A stretch of DNA of 64,000 nt from Parasphingopyxis sp. CP4 (GCF_013378055.1 NZ_CP051130.1:1922001-1986000); one strand, 5' to 3'. Positions 44,529-53,711 are shown, numbered from the stretch's first letter. The notes: a model not told the origin generated them from the sequence alone. A program made the numbers and translations.

Positions 44529-45767
44529 ATGTATCAGCGCGAGCGTATTACGACACCGGCATATCCGCCGCTCAGTCCATCGCGCGAATTGCCAGCCGGA
44601 TATGTTCGCGCACCGCGCAGGCAGGTTGAAGATTTCCTGTCTTGCGATTTCGTTTTGCCAGCGAATATTTCCCCCGCACTCTGTGCCCAATGGTCAGTTC
44701 TGGCAGACCAGGCCGCTGATCCAAACTGTTTCGCTGAGCGATGGTTCTTGGAACCCTCCCTTGCCTTGCTCGCCGAGCAGGATGAAGTGAAGCTCGCACT
44801 GGTCACTTCGATGGATGGCCTGTTGGTCGGACTGATCCCCTTGGCCTATGATCCAACCTATGGCCGCCTCCCGGTCGGCAATGTCATGAACTGGCGCCAT
44901 CATCACAGTTTTCTCGGGTCACCAATAGTCCGGCGGGGGATGGAGACGGACTTTTGGATCGCGCTGATCACAGCGCTTGATATGGGGCCCTGGTCCGCAA
45001 ATCTGATGCACATATCGGATCTGCCTGCCAACAGCCGCAGCTTATATGGCCTGCAAAATGCCGCCGCAAAACTCGGCCGCCCTTGCGACACGGTGCTGCG
45101 CAAGCAGCGGGCGATGTTGAAGAGCAACGCAAACCCGTCCGACTATTGGGAAGCCAATGTCCGTAAAAAGAAGCGCAAGGAACTCAACCGGCTCGCCAAG
45201 CGGCTGAGCGAACAGGGCCAGTTGAGTTTCCGAACGCTCGAAGCCGATGAATCTGCTACGCCGTGGATCGAAGCGTTTCTCGAACTGGAACGCCGAGGAT
45301 GGAAAGGCCGGCAAGGCACCGCGCTTGCCTGTAATCCGAACGAGGCGGAATTCCTGATGACCGTGGCCCAGGGGGCGCACGCCGCCCGCAAGCTCGATTT
45401 TCACCGCATGGATCTCGACGGCAAACCGATTGCCATGCTGATTAATTTCCTGACCGGAAAAGGCGGGTTTTCCTATAAGATCGCATTCGACGAGGATTAT
45501 GCCCGCTATTCTCCTGGCATTCTGATCGAACAGTATAATCTGCGCATCCTTGATCGATCGGACATCGACTGGGTCGATAGCTGCGCTACCGAAAACCATG
45601 CGATGATCGAGAGTATCTGGGCAGAGCGGCGTGAGATTGTCCGTGTGACGGTACCGATCGGTAGCCAGCGCAACCGCTGGGTGTTTCGCGCCAGCCGCAT
45701 GGCCGAGGATGCATCCTCAACGCTACGCAGCTGGGTCGCGCGGTTCGGAGGTAGGGCCAATGACTAA
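44529..45767 (+). CDS. GNAT-type acyltransferase (BioF2-like/CelD-like)
   Basis: This 412-residue soluble protein has no signal peptide and resembles the BioF2-like/CelD acyltransferases of the GNAT clan. Visible blocks are RKKKRKELNRLAKRLSEQG near residue 215, FLELERRGWKGRQGTAL near residue 254, and IAFDEDYARYSPGILIEQYNLRIL near residue 319 (partly quoted), which corresponds to the acceptor-binding end. Related proteins work in polysaccharide or lipid acylation. The substrate is unknown. It overlaps the next gene by 8 bp. About 35 bp upstream of the start lies a TTAACC-rich region. Confidence 0.8.
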   Translation: MYQRERITTPAYPPLSPSRELPAGYVRAPRRQVEDFLSCDFVLPANISPALCAQWSVLADQAADPNCFAERWFLEPSLALLAEQDEVKLALVTSMDGLLVGLIPLAYDPTYGRLPVGNVMNWRHHHSFLGSPIVRRGMETDFWIALITALDMGPWSANLMHISDLPANSRSLYGLQNAAAKLGRPCDTVLRKQRAMLKSNANPSDYWEANVRKKKRKELNRLAKRLSEQGQLSFRTLEADESATPWIEAFLELERRGWKGRQGTALACNPNEAEFLMTVAQGAHAARKLDFHRMDLDGKPIAMLINFLTGKGGFSYKIAFDEDYARYSPGILIEQYNLRILDRSDIDWVDSCATENHAMIESIWAERREIVRVTVPIGSQRNRWVFRASRMAEDASSTLRSWVARFGGRAND

Positions 45768-46623
45768 GCCGATCGTCTTTGCGGCCCAATCCCTGGCCAG
45801 CTTGCGCTCCGTATATCCCGAAGGCCCGGCCCTGCTCGATCATCAGCTGCGTGAGCATCCGTTGCTGACCCCGGAAGCGCTCAAATCACTGGCGCTCTCA
45901 ATCCGACCCGTGGATGTCGAATATAATCGCGCCGATCTGCCCGTGGGCATCGACCCGACAGATGTGCCGGACAATGGTCTTGGTATCGCCGAGACGCTCG
46001 ACAATATCGAGAGCAATGGCAGTTGGATGGTGCTGAAATTCATCGAGCAAATCCCTGCCTATCGCGATTTGCTTGCCGAAACACTGGCCGAGATCGAACC
46101 GATCGTGTGCGATATCACCGGCGATATGCTAAAACTGGAAGGCTTTATCTTCCTGTCCTCGCCGGACGCGGTGACGCCGTTTCATATGGATCCCGAGCAT
46201 AATATCCTGCTGCAGCTCAAGGGCAGCAAGACGATGACAGTTTTTCCGGCCGATGACGAAGAACTGGCATCGGGTGAGGATCATGAAGCCTTTCATGCGG
46301 GCGGCCATCGCAACCTGCAATGGCGGGACGATTTTGCCGCGCGCGGCCGGGCTTTCGAGCTAAGCGCCGGCAAAGCAATCTATGTCCCTGTAAAAGCACC
46401 GCATTGGGTAAAAAATGGCCCTGAACCGTCCCTGTCCCTGTCGATTACCTGGCGGTCCGAATGGACCTATCGCGAGCGCTATGCCCGGGAAATGAACGCG
46501 GCGCTGCGGCGTATGGGTTTGAACCCTGCATCGCCGAAGCGTTTCCCGCACCAGAACCATGCCAAATCTCTGGCCTGGCGAACGATTGAAAAGGCGCGTC
46601 GGACCTTGGGTCGAACGGGCTAG
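45760..46623 (+). CDS. JmjC/cupin-like Fe(II)/2-oxoglutarate dioxygenase
   Basis: This 287-residue protein resembles bacterial cupin-8/JmjC-type dioxygenases. The metal motif is H-x-D in TPFHMDPEHN near residue 160, with LLQLKGSKTMTVFP immediately after as in JmjC proteins, and the distal His in VKAPHWVKNG near residue 230. The family hydroxylates protein or small-molecule residues using 2-oxoglutarate and O2. It overlaps the upstream GNAT gene by 8 bp, so the two proteins are probably partners in one pathway. The substrate is unknown. Here the His-x-Asp motif is intact, unlike the SyrB2-like protein at 4579-5652. Confidence 0.82.
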   Translation: MTKPIVFAAQSLASLRSVYPEGPALLDHQLREHPLLTPEALKSLALSIRPVDVEYNRADLPVGIDPTDVPDNGLGIAETLDNIESNGSWMVLKFIEQIPAYRDLLAETLAEIEPIVCDITGDMLKLEGFIFLSSPDAVTPFHMDPEHNILLQLKGSKTMTVFPADDEELASGEDHEAFHAGGHRNLQWRDDFAARGRAFELSAGKAIYVPVKAPHWVKNGPEPSLSLSITWRSEWTYRERYAREMNAALRRMGLNPASPKRFPHQNHAKSLAWRTIEKARRTLGRTG

Positions 46624-46729
46624 CAGGTAGGCGAGAATCTCACCCAATCGTCGGAATTTAGCCAATCCCTTCCCTTTGCTGCGGCTTACCGCTATGGCAG
46701 CGCCAAATTTCGGCACTATATGGACAGTT

Positions 46730-46948
46730 ATGGCAAAAGAAGAACTCCTCGAGATGCGCGGACAGGTTGTGGAACTGCTTCCCAACGCAATGTTCCGCGT
46801 CAAACTCGAAAATGATCATGAAATACTCGGCCACACCGCCGGCAAGATGCGCAAGAACCGCATCCGGGTGCTCGTCGGCGACGAAGTGCTGGTTGAGCTC
46901 ACGCCCTATGACCTGACCAAGGGCCGCATCACCTATCGCTTTAAATAG
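46730..46948 (+). CDS. infA: Translation initiation factor IF-1
   Basis: This 72-residue protein is IF-1, an OB-fold factor bound to the A site of the 30S subunit during initiation. [41 protein letters not shown] and the end [13 protein letters not shown] are typical (shorter parts quoted). The ATG at 46730 gives the normal length; the frame opens upstream. It begins the conserved group infA-maf-rng. Confidence 0.97.
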   Translation: MAKEELLEMRGQVVELLPNAMFRVKLENDHEILGHTAGKMRKNRIRVLVGDEVLVELTPYDLTKGRITYRFK

Positions 46949-46963
46949 GCAGGCCGCGCTCCG

Positions 46964-47536
46964 ATGCGCCTGATCCTTGCCTCTGCCAGTCCGCGCCGCA
47001 AAGAGCTGCTCGCACGGATCGGTATCGAGGCGGATGCGATCGACCCGGCTGATATCGATGAAACCCCGCGTGCGGGCGAACTTCCCCGTGTCTACGCGAG
47101 CCGCATTGCCGCAGAGAAGGCCGCCGCCGTGGCGCCGCGTCACACCGGGTCGCTGGTGTTAGCCGCCGATACGGTTGTCGCTGCTGGTCGCCGGATTTTA
47201 CCCAAGACGGAACAGGAAGCCGAAGCGCGCGAGTGCCTCTCGCTGCTCAGCGGTCGACGCCATCGCGTCCATTCAGCGGTTACGTTGGTTGATAGAGAGG
47301 GCATCGCGCGGCACAAAACATCCTCGACCATCGTCACCTTCAAACAGCTCAAACCCGCCGAGATCGATGCCTATGTCGCCGGTGGTGAATGGCACGGCAA
47401 AGCTGGCGGCTATGCGATCCAAGGATATGCGGAAGCCTGGGTCCGCTTTCTCTCGGGCAGCCATTCAGGCGTCATCGGACTGCCGCTTTTCGAGACGCGC
47501 ATACTTCTCGAAACCGCCGGATATCCCCTTGACTGA
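46964..47536 (+). CDS. maf: Maf-like nucleoside triphosphate pyrophosphatase
   Basis: This 190-residue protein is Maf (YhdE/YceF type), which hydrolyses dTTP, UTP or modified nucleotides to monophosphates and is linked to septum formation. The LASASPRRKELL motif near the N-terminus and the VLAADTVV motif near residue 65 are catalytic, followed by AGGYAIQGYAE. It overlaps the ribonuclease gene by 8 bp, as in other sphingomonads. Confidence 0.95.
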   Translation: MRLILASASPRRKELLARIGIEADAIDPADIDETPRAGELPRVYASRIAAEKAAAVAPRHTGSLVLAADTVVAAGRRILPKTEQEAEARECLSLLSGRRHRVHSAVTLVDREGIARHKTSSTIVTFKQLKPAEIDAYVAGGEWHGKAGGYAIQGYAEAWVRFLSGSHSGVIGLPLFETRILLETAGYPLD

Positions 47537-48533
47537 GTGGCTCTATGAAGCGGGCATTGGTGAGGCCCGGGCGGCGCTCGTCGATAATGGCGAGATCATC
47601 GAAGCACATATTGAGCCGGAGGAAGACGGCGTACGCGCGGGGATGGTGTGCGAAGCGCAATTGAGCGATATTTTGCCCGGCAACCGGGTTGGCCGCGTCA
47701 TGCTCGAAGATGGCACAAACGGGCTCCTCGAACCGATCCCAACAGGAACCACCGAAGGCGCGACCATATTGGTCGAGATCAGTCGTAGCGCCATTCCCGA
47801 GCCTGGAAAAATAAAAGGCCCCCGTACCCGCCCGGCAGCGAAGGGTCGGACCGCCAGACCAGCGCCGACTCTCCATGATCGGATTGCGAAGACCAACTGT
47901 CCGATCAAAACGCTCCTCAATCCGGGCGAAGATCCACTGGAAGACGCGGGCTGGTCCGAACTCATCGAGCAGGCAGCAACCGGCGCCGTGCCTTTCTCCG
48001 GCGGCGCGCTGCGTATCGCTCTCACCCCGGCGATGACCGTGATTGATGTCGATGGTGCACTGCCACCTGCAGAACTCGCGATCGCTGGCGCGCGAGCCAG
48101 CGCTGAAGCTATCCGGCGGCTCGACATTGGCGGCGCGACGGTGATCGACTTGCCGAGTTTATCGGCCAAGACCGACCGTCAGGCCGCAGCAGACGCATTC
48201 GATGCTGCCCTCCATCACCCTTTTGAGCGAACTTCGGTGAACGGATTTGGCCTGTTGCAGATCGTGCGCAAACGCACGCGCCCCTCGCTGCTCGAATATG
48301 CGCAATATGATGCTGTCTCGACGGCTGCCCGGGCGCTTTTGCGCCGTGCGGAGCGCGTGACCGGTGTCGGCCCCCTTACGCTGACCGTTCATCCCGATAT
48401 TGCCGCCCGGCTCGCGTCCCAGCCAGACTGGATCGCGACGCTCGAACGACGCATCGGCACAGGTATAGAGATAAAAGCCGATGTCACCATCGCCCTGTGG
48501 GCTGGCCATGCCAGCAATCCTCATCCGGGGTGA
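47529..48533 (+). CDS. Ribonuclease E/G family protein (short form)
   Basis: This 334-residue protein matches the RNase E/G catalytic core but is much shorter than E. coli RNase E. It starts with TTG at 47529 (overlapping maf by 8 bp), giving MTEWLYEAGIGEARAAL. The DNase I-like acidic motif ALTPAMTVIDVDGALPP near residue 170 (Asp pair for Mg2+), ATVIDLPSL, and FGLLQIVRKRTRPSLLEY near the end are family features. S1 domain remnants lie in residues 20-90. Such short RNase E/G proteins follow maf in many alphaproteobacteria. The 5'-sensor and zinc-link parts are not clear. Confidence 0.85.
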   Translation: MTEWLYEAGIGEARAALVDNGEIIEAHIEPEEDGVRAGMVCEAQLSDILPGNRVGRVMLEDGTNGLLEPIPTGTTEGATILVEISRSAIPEPGKIKGPRTRPAAKGRTARPAPTLHDRIAKTNCPIKTLLNPGEDPLEDAGWSELIEQAATGAVPFSGGALRIALTPAMTVIDVDGALPPAELAIAGARASAEAIRRLDIGGATVIDLPSLSAKTDRQAAADAFDAALHHPFERTSVNGFGLLQIVRKRTRPSLLEYAQYDAVSTAARALLRRAERVTGVGPLTLTVHPDIAARLASQPDWIATLERRIGTGIEIKADVTIALWAGHASNPHPG

Positions 48534-48584
48534 TATTTGCCTTGCGCCCAGATTGTGCCAACGTGCGCCAAGGGAGAAAGATAG

Positions 48585-49682
48585 ATGCTGACCAAGGGCG
48601 ATGATTATCCGCTGCACCAGACGCCGGAACCGATGGCTGTTTCGGGGGCGGACCGCAACTTCTACGACCGCTATTTCTTCAACGGCTATAGCGCGGACGG
48701 CAGCATCTTCTTTGCTGCCGCCATGGGCATCTATCCGCAACTCGACATTATCGATGCGAGCTTCTGCCTGCTGATCGACGGGGTGCAGCATAATATCCGC
48801 GCGTCGCGCCGCATGGGATCTGAACGGCTCGACATGACAGTCGGACCGATCCGCGTGGAAATCGTCGAAGCGCTTGCGCAGCTGCGCCTCACCATTGCCG
48901 ACAATGACAGCCCTATCACCGCCGATATCCTGTTCACCGCGCGCCATGCGCCGATCGAGGAACCGCGTTTCACCCGCCGCAACGGGCCTCGGATGTTTAT
49001 GGACTATACGCGGATGACGCAGAATGGCGGCTGGTCCGGCACGATCACGCATGACGGGACCGATCACGCGCTTTCCAGCGACACGCATTTCGGTACGCGC
49101 GATCGCAGCTGGGGTATTCGACCGATCGGTGCGCCAGAATCACAGCCGCCACCCAGCGGTACCTTGCCGCAATTCTACTGGCTCTGGGCCCCGCTCAACT
49201 TCTCTGACCGGGTGAGCTTCTTTCACACAAATGACGATGGCGATGGCGAAGGCTGGAACCGCCGCGGGGTGATCGACACAATTGGAGGCGATGCCATCGA
49301 ATATGACCGGATAGACTATACGGTCAGCTACACATCCGGCACCCGCCGCGTGGCCCGTCTTGATGCAATGCTTGCTCCGGATGGCAGCGCGTCGCTCACG
49401 ATCGAGCCCGTTGGCCCAGATTTCCATATGTCCGGGCTTGGCTATATGCATCCGGTCTGGGGTCACGGGCTGGATCATGGCGGTCTCGAAACGGCGTATG
49501 ACACGATTGAGGCTGCCGCTGCCGCGCCGCACGAACAGCTGCATTGGCATATCCAGGCCTTCTCCCGCGCAACGCTGACCATCAATGGCACCGCGCATCA
49601 GGGCCATGGCGTGCTCGAACAGGCGATAGTCGGCCCGCATGCACCCAGCGGATTTTCCGAATTGCTGGACATGGCAGACTGA
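48585..49682 (+). CDS. Conserved protein of unknown function, calycin-like
   Basis: This 365-residue soluble protein with no signal peptide is rich in beta strands: FYDRYFFNGYS, FFAAAMGIYPQLDIIDASF, then ...DRSWGIRP..., NFSDRVSFFHTNDDGDGEGWNR and an HWHIQAFSRATLT end (parts quoted). The HFGTRDRSWGIRP segment recalls AttH/CrtC-type lipocalin-like proteins (hydroxyneurosporene hydratase relatives). Genes of this kind often sit with phosphotransferases in sphingomonads. It precedes such a gene by 1 bp. No enzyme activity can be assigned. Confidence 0.72.
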   Translation: MLTKGDDYPLHQTPEPMAVSGADRNFYDRYFFNGYSADGSIFFAAAMGIYPQLDIIDASFCLLIDGVQHNIRASRRMGSERLDMTVGPIRVEIVEALAQLRLTIADNDSPITADILFTARHAPIEEPRFTRRNGPRMFMDYTRMTQNGGWSGTITHDGTDHALSSDTHFGTRDRSWGIRPIGAPESQPPPSGTLPQFYWLWAPLNFSDRVSFFHTNDDGDGEGWNRRGVIDTIGGDAIEYDRIDYTVSYTSGTRRVARLDAMLAPDGSASLTIEPVGPDFHMSGLGYMHPVWGHGLDHGGLETAYDTIEAAAAAPHEQLHWHIQAFSRATLTINGTAHQGHGVLEQAIVGPHAPSGFSELLDMAD

Positions 49683-49683
49683 T

Positions 49684-50733
49684 ATGAGCGCCATCCCGAC
49701 CCATCCTGACCAGTTCGATACGGCCTGGCTCGAAAGCGCACTAAAGGCACCCTCCGGTTCGCTGTCCGGCTTCTCTCATGAGACAATCGGCACCGGCCAG
49801 ATGTGTGACAGCTTCCGCATCTCGCTCGAATGGGATGGTCATGACGGGCCGGAGCATATCGTTGCCAAATGCCCGAGCACCAATCCGGACAGTCGCCAGA
49901 TCGCCAAGACGCTGCGCAATTATCTGTTCGAGATCAGCTGGTACCAGGATCTGGCTGACGAGATCTCGGTTTCCTGCCCGCCCTGCTATCATGCCGAGAT
50001 TGCCGAGAATGAGGTCGATTTCGCCTTGCTGCTCGGCGATATGAGCCCGGCTCGCCAGGGCGATCAACTCAAGGGCGCAACGCTCGACATGATCCAGGCC
50101 GCAATCCGGGAGGCCGCCAAACTCCATGCGCCGCTATGGGATTCCCCGCGGCTGTCCGACTATCCCTGGTTCAACTACGGATCGGCCAACAAGGAGCTGG
50201 TGCGCACCCTGCTTCCTGGCCTGTATCAAGGGTTCAAGGATCGCTACCGCGAACGCCTCGCGCCCGAGATATTCAAGATGGGCGACGAGTTTATCGATCG
50301 TATCAATCCCTATCTCGACCAGCCGCTGACAACGCCCACCGTGGTCCATGGCGACTTCCGGATCGATAACCTGCTGTTCAATGCGGAGAGTGGCGCGGTG
50401 ACCGTGGTTGACTGGCAGACCGTCGGCCTGGGTTCCGGACCGGGCGATATCGCCTATCTGATCGGCACCAGCATTGCCGATCCCAAGATCCGCGCAGCCG
50501 AAGAAGGCCGTTTGTTCGGCGCCTATCTCGACCAGCTTGCCGAACAAGGAGCTGAGATAGACCTCGACGCCAACCGACTTGCCTATCGCCGGAGCGCTTT
50601 TTCCGGATTTATCATGGCGATCTTTGCATCGATGAATGTCGAGCGCACCGAACGCGGCGATGAAATGTTCGCGGTAATGGCCGAACGCCCGGCCCAGCAG
50701 ATATTGGACCTCGACAGCCTCGGATCCTTTTAG
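49684..50733 (+). CDS. Phosphotransferase family protein (APH/ecdysteroid-kinase-like)
   Basis: This 349-residue protein has the aminoglycoside-phosphotransferase-type kinase fold. The Brenner-like catalytic loop is VVHGDFRIDNLLF near residue 219 (Asp base and Asn), and the metal-binding Asp is in TVVDWQTVG near residue 240. The N-lobe lysine is in VAKCPS near residue 60. Members phosphorylate small hydroxyl compounds such as sterols, choline or drugs. Here it is translationally linked to the calycin-like gene (1 bp gap). This two-gene set lies between rng and yacG. The substrate is unknown; the ecdysteroid-kinase-like subgroup is common in sphingomonads. Confidence 0.87.
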   Translation: MSAIPTHPDQFDTAWLESALKAPSGSLSGFSHETIGTGQMCDSFRISLEWDGHDGPEHIVAKCPSTNPDSRQIAKTLRNYLFEISWYQDLADEISVSCPPCYHAEIAENEVDFALLLGDMSPARQGDQLKGATLDMIQAAIREAAKLHAPLWDSPRLSDYPWFNYGSANKELVRTLLPGLYQGFKDRYRERLAPEIFKMGDEFIDRINPYLDQPLTTPTVVHGDFRIDNLLFNAESGAVTVVDWQTVGLGSGPGDIAYLIGTSIADPKIRAAEEGRLFGAYLDQLAEQGAEIDLDANRLAYRRSAFSGFIMAIFASMNVERTERGDEMFAVMAERPAQQILDLDSLGSF

Positions 50734-50820
50734 CCCGTCGAAACCTGCCGACCGGAGCGACCCCAACTCTTTCGTCGACGCGCTTGCCAAGCGCCTCTAT
50801 CCCCCCATATCTTTGCCACC

Positions 50821-51018
50821 ATGACAAAAGCGTCTCGCTCCAAAAACTGCCCCTTATGCGGGAAACCACCCAGTACGGACCACCGGCCATTTTGTAGCGC
50901 TGGCTGCCGCGATCGCGATCTCTTGCAATGGTTGGGCGATGGCTATCGGGTCGCCGGCCCGCCCGCCGATCCGGAGGCGATTGCGATGCAACAAAACGGG
51001 CTGGACAGCGATAGTTGA
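50821..51018 (+). CDS. yacG: DNA gyrase inhibitor YacG
   Basis: This 65-residue zinc protein is YacG (DUF329). The four zinc ligands are in CPLCGK and FCSAGCRD (C-x2-C ... C-x3-C), followed by DLLQWLGDGYRVAG. YacG binds GyrB and inhibits gyrase. It usually follows rng in alphaproteobacteria, but here two extra genes intervene. tRNA-Phe follows 41 bp later. Confidence 0.92.
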   Translation: MTKASRSKNCPLCGKPPSTDHRPFCSAGCRDRDLLQWLGDGYRVAGPPADPEAIAMQQNGLDSDS

Positions 51019-51059
51019 CCCGGCCTATAGGCGCTGTTCCCGCACGATCTTGCGGTTAT

Positions 51060-51135
51060 GCCCGGGTAGCTCAGTTGGTAGAGCATGCGACTGAAAATCG
51101 CAGTGTCGGCAGTTCGATTCTGTCCCCGGGCACCA
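51060..51135 (+). tRNA. tRNA-Phe (anticodon GAA)
   Basis: A complete 76-nt cloverleaf including encoded CCA: acceptor GCCCGGG/CCCGGGC, D arm GCTC-AGTTGGTA-GAGC, anticodon stem TGCGA/TCGCA with loop CTGAAAA (anticodon GAA at 51093-51095), and T arm GGCAG-TTCGATT-CTGTC. The conserved order yacG-tRNA-Phe supports the call. Downstream DNA differs in composition. Confidence 0.98.
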
Positions 51136-51297
51136 CCATTCCAGCCTAAGTACAGACATACATGGCTGCGCCCCAGTTTCATTGGCATTCGGCGGTTGCG
51201 CACTCGTTCGCGGCTTTGCCGATGCTGACACCTACCTTAGCCCTACTTCAGCCCTCCATGGGATGAAATGCCAGCACTGCATTGTGCTATCAGGGCA

Positions 51298-51329
51298 AAC
51301 GTCCGTTTCTGGCCGAAAGCGGACATTTG
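51298..51329. repeat. GTCCGY...GCGGAC extragenic dyad, copy 1
   Basis: AAACGTCCGTTT - CTGGCCG - AAAGCGGACATTT forms an imperfect palindrome. It is one of three related dyads (also 52117-52146 and 54312-54341) in this low-GC stretch. It lies 47 bp after the membrane-protein stop. Confidence 0.55.
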
Positions 51330-51376
51330 GTTAGGGCGCGAAACAGGATATGCCTGACCTCGAGATACGAGCTGGC

Positions 51377-52057
51377 CTACCTCGGTTGCGAAGCAACGGG
51401 GTAACGCGGCAAAAACACAGCGATTAGCATCGGAGCGACGATGAGCGGACCGATCAAGATGAAGGGGATGGGTATCTCAAGCTGAGAATACACTTCAGCT
51501 AATGGCGCCCGGACCGCGATTGCAAAGGCCCAGATCATTCGGGCTAGATGGCGACGTATTCGCAACGCCGCTCTGCGGTCCGCATTACGAAAGAAATGAA
51601 CGTCACCGGCCAACAATATTATCGGTATGGCAAGGATTGCCAGCGGGCCGATCAATGGGATGTTTCCGGCGGCGACCTGAGGGATGGCGAAGCTAAGAAA
51701 CAGCAAAACTACGCCGATCTCAAAAATGAAAAATCCAGTTTCGAACGTGCGAATTCTTCGCGTTGCGGGCTTCAAGGCCAAGAGAGCCGTTCCAACCGCA
51801 TAAACTGATGTCAGAGCCGCCACCAGCAGCGGTGGAGCCATACGAACTGACAACAGGACCAACGATGAGATTGCGACGACCAAAATGCTGACCGCGAAGG
51901 TTCTGCCAGCGAAAATATGAACTCGGCTCCCTTTTTTGGTCGACAGGGCAATCAGGGCAGCCAGCAACCCGACTATACCGACGGAAATATGCAGGTAATA
52001 GCTGATGGGATCGAACGGGGCTGAGCTGGCCAAATCAACTGGATCTACGGGTATCAT
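51377..52057 (-). CDS. Multi-pass membrane protein (DUF2306-like)
   Basis: This 226-residue protein has about seven hydrophobic segments. The pattern YYLHISVGIVGLLAALIAL near residue 20, KGSRVHIFAGRTF (His and Arg after the first helix) and a late RRHLARMIWAFAIAVRAPL segment fit the DUF2306-type predicted membrane family, whose His residues may bind a cofactor. Function unknown. Codon and base use appear more AT-rich than neighbouring core genes, suggesting transfer. It lies between tRNA-Phe and the amidohydrolase gene. Confidence 0.75.
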   Translation of the reverse strand: MIPVDPVDLASSAPFDPISYYLHISVGIVGLLAALIALSTKKGSRVHIFAGRTFAVSILVVAISSLVLLSVRMAPPLLVAALTSVYAVGTALLALKPATRRIRTFETGFFIFEIGVVLLFLSFAIPQVAAGNIPLIGPLAILAIPIILLAGDVHFFRNADRRAALRIRRHLARMIWAFAIAVRAPLAEVYSQLEIPIPFILIGPLIVAPMLIAVFLPRYPVASQPR

Positions 52058-52116
52058 CGATAAACCTCAGCTGACGTTTGGACACGCGACTATCATGCGC
52101 GCCGGTTGCAGTTGTC

Positions 52117-52146
52117 AATGTCCGCAATGGGTGGAAAGCGGACGTT
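52117..52146. repeat. GTCCGC...GCGGAC extragenic dyad, copy 2
   Basis: AATGTCCGC - AATGGGTGGAAA - GCGGACGTT, the clearest of the three copies. It sits between the membrane-protein and amidohydrolase genes. Its centre (AATGGGTGGAAA) resembles copy 3 (AATGGGCGCAAA). Confidence 0.6.
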
Positions 52147-52166
52147 ATTGGGCAGTGCTGTGTTAC

Positions 52167-53711
52167 CTAGTCTGCCAGCTGGACGCGCATCAAGGGGCTC
52201 GCGATGGCAGCCCAGACCATCTGTAGATTGAACCGGATACTGCCGGTTTGGCGCTCAGCAAATTGCAACAGTTCGTCGAGCGCGTCCCGGTCTAAATATC
52301 GGCCATCTAGGACGACCGCTTCAATCGAACGGCTATTTTCAATATCAGCATAGGGATTGGCATTGAGTAGTATTAAATCGGCGGCTTTTCCGACATCGAT
52401 CGAACCATTGACGAGATTTGCATCGGCAAAGCGAGCGGCTTCAATCGTCGCCATGCGTAGCGCCGCTTCGGCGGGAATACCCGCCTCCACAAAAGCTGCG
52501 AGCTCGTCATGTACGGCAAAACCGGGATAGATATAACTATCCCCGGAATCGGTGCCGATCAGGAGGTTTACGCCTGCCTCATAAGCTGCAACCAAGTTCT
52601 CCTGAGCCAAAGCGTGGAGCTCCTGATCTACGGTAAGGCGATCAGAGGCCTCGCCATCGCGAAGCGCACGACTGACATCGCCCTGCCACATGCCTGCTTC
52701 GAGCACATAGGGTATGTACCTCAATCGCTCATCGTCTTCGAGCGAGCCATCGCCTGCGCGCGCCGGAACGCTGAGCACCTGCATCGTTGGTGTCCAATAC
52801 ACCTCGGATTCCGCCATCCGGTTCATCAATGCATCGCAGGCAGCCGGATCATGCTCATCTATCAGACGTCGCTTCAGATCAGGGTCATACACAGCGAGTG
52901 GATCCGGCAACGCTCGAAAGTCTGCCGCTCCCCGAAAGCATTCGAAGAGAAATAGTCGCGGGTGCTCGATGCTGCGCTGTCCTGCATCAATTGCCTGATC
53001 GAGCGACACGCGAATTGGCCGATGCCCCGCAATGTAAAGGCCATTGGCATCAGCCGCTCGCGACAGCTGCTGATAAGCGTCAACAGACAAGTCTGAATAT
53101 GTCTTGAGAAAATCGGCTCCGTCACTGCGATAATAGGCGACAATCTCGGTGATCCCGGCAACATCATTGGCACGAAAGAAATCTGGAAAACCGCTGGGCA
53201 CTTCATCTCCGCCATCCATCTGATAGCTGCTCTGCAGCGGATAGCGCGGAGAAATACCGGTGCCATTCACCAACCTGTCATTCCAACGCAGCCTGTCTTG
53301 TGTGCATGCCCAGAAACTGTCCGGTTCCCCCATACAGCCTGACATGTCTCGCACGCTGGTCACGCCGTTGGCGATGAACAGCGGGTGATGAAACTGTGGC
53401 GACAGCTGGATGGAATGGGAATGCATATCCCATAAGCCTGGCATCAAATAGCGGCCGCGTCCGTTAATCGCAGTGTATCCGCTCGCTTCGACCGTGCCAG
53501 CCGGTGCGATCTGCGCAATCGTTCCGTCGCGTACAAAGACGTCTTGACCCTCGATGATCCGTCCCTCTTCGACGTCTACGATATTCACGTTTGCAATGAC
53601 GATATCGGTGCGGACTGCGTCGTTTGGAGGTGATGCCAAAGGGATGGCGATCGCAAGAACAACAATGGCAATAGCAACAACGAGTATTCCGAGAATTGAT
53701 TTCCAGATCAT
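52167..53711 (-). CDS. Exported/anchored metal-dependent amidohydrolase
   Basis: This 514-residue protein has an N-terminal transmembrane anchor or signal (about 3-25) and an amidohydrolase TIM-barrel. The metal site is visible: H-x-H in LWDMHSHS near residue 100, a Lys in FLKTYSDL, mid His in IAGHRPI and IEHPRLF, and the Asp in IGTDSGDS. The C-terminal GSIDVGKAADLILLNANP is the usual return to the small beta-domain. Family members cleave amides, dipeptides or lactones, often periplasmic imidazolonepropionase/prolidase-like. It lies in the low-GC segment. The ATG at 53711 starts the anchor; the longer frame overlaps the neighbour. Confidence 0.88.
   Translation of the reverse strand: MIWKSILGILVVAIAIVVLAIAIPLASPPNDAVRTDIVIANVNIVDVEEGRIIEGQDVFVRDGTIAQIAPAGTVEASGYTAINGRGRYLMPGLWDMHSHSIQLSPQFHHPLFIANGVTSVRDMSGCMGEPDSFWACTQDRLRWNDRLVNGTGISPRYPLQSSYQMDGGDEVPSGFPDFFRANDVAGITEIVAYYRSDGADFLKTYSDLSVDAYQQLSRAADANGLYIAGHRPIRVSLDQAIDAGQRSIEHPRLFLFECFRGAADFRALPDPLAVYDPDLKRRLIDEHDPAACDALMNRMAESEVYWTPTMQVLSVPARAGDGSLEDDERLRYIPYVLEAGMWQGDVSRALRDGEASDRLTVDQELHALAQENLVAAYEAGVNLLIGTDSGDSYIYPGFAVHDELAAFVEAGIPAEAALRMATIEAARFADANLVNGSIDVGKAADLILLNANPYADIENSRSIEAVVLDGRYLDRDALDELLQFAERQTGSIRFNLQMVWAAIASPLMRVQLAD

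Noticed and set aside
45760-46623. Second halogenase candidate
   Set aside because: The JmjC-like protein keeps a normal His-x-Asp triad, so a halogenase is not indicated.
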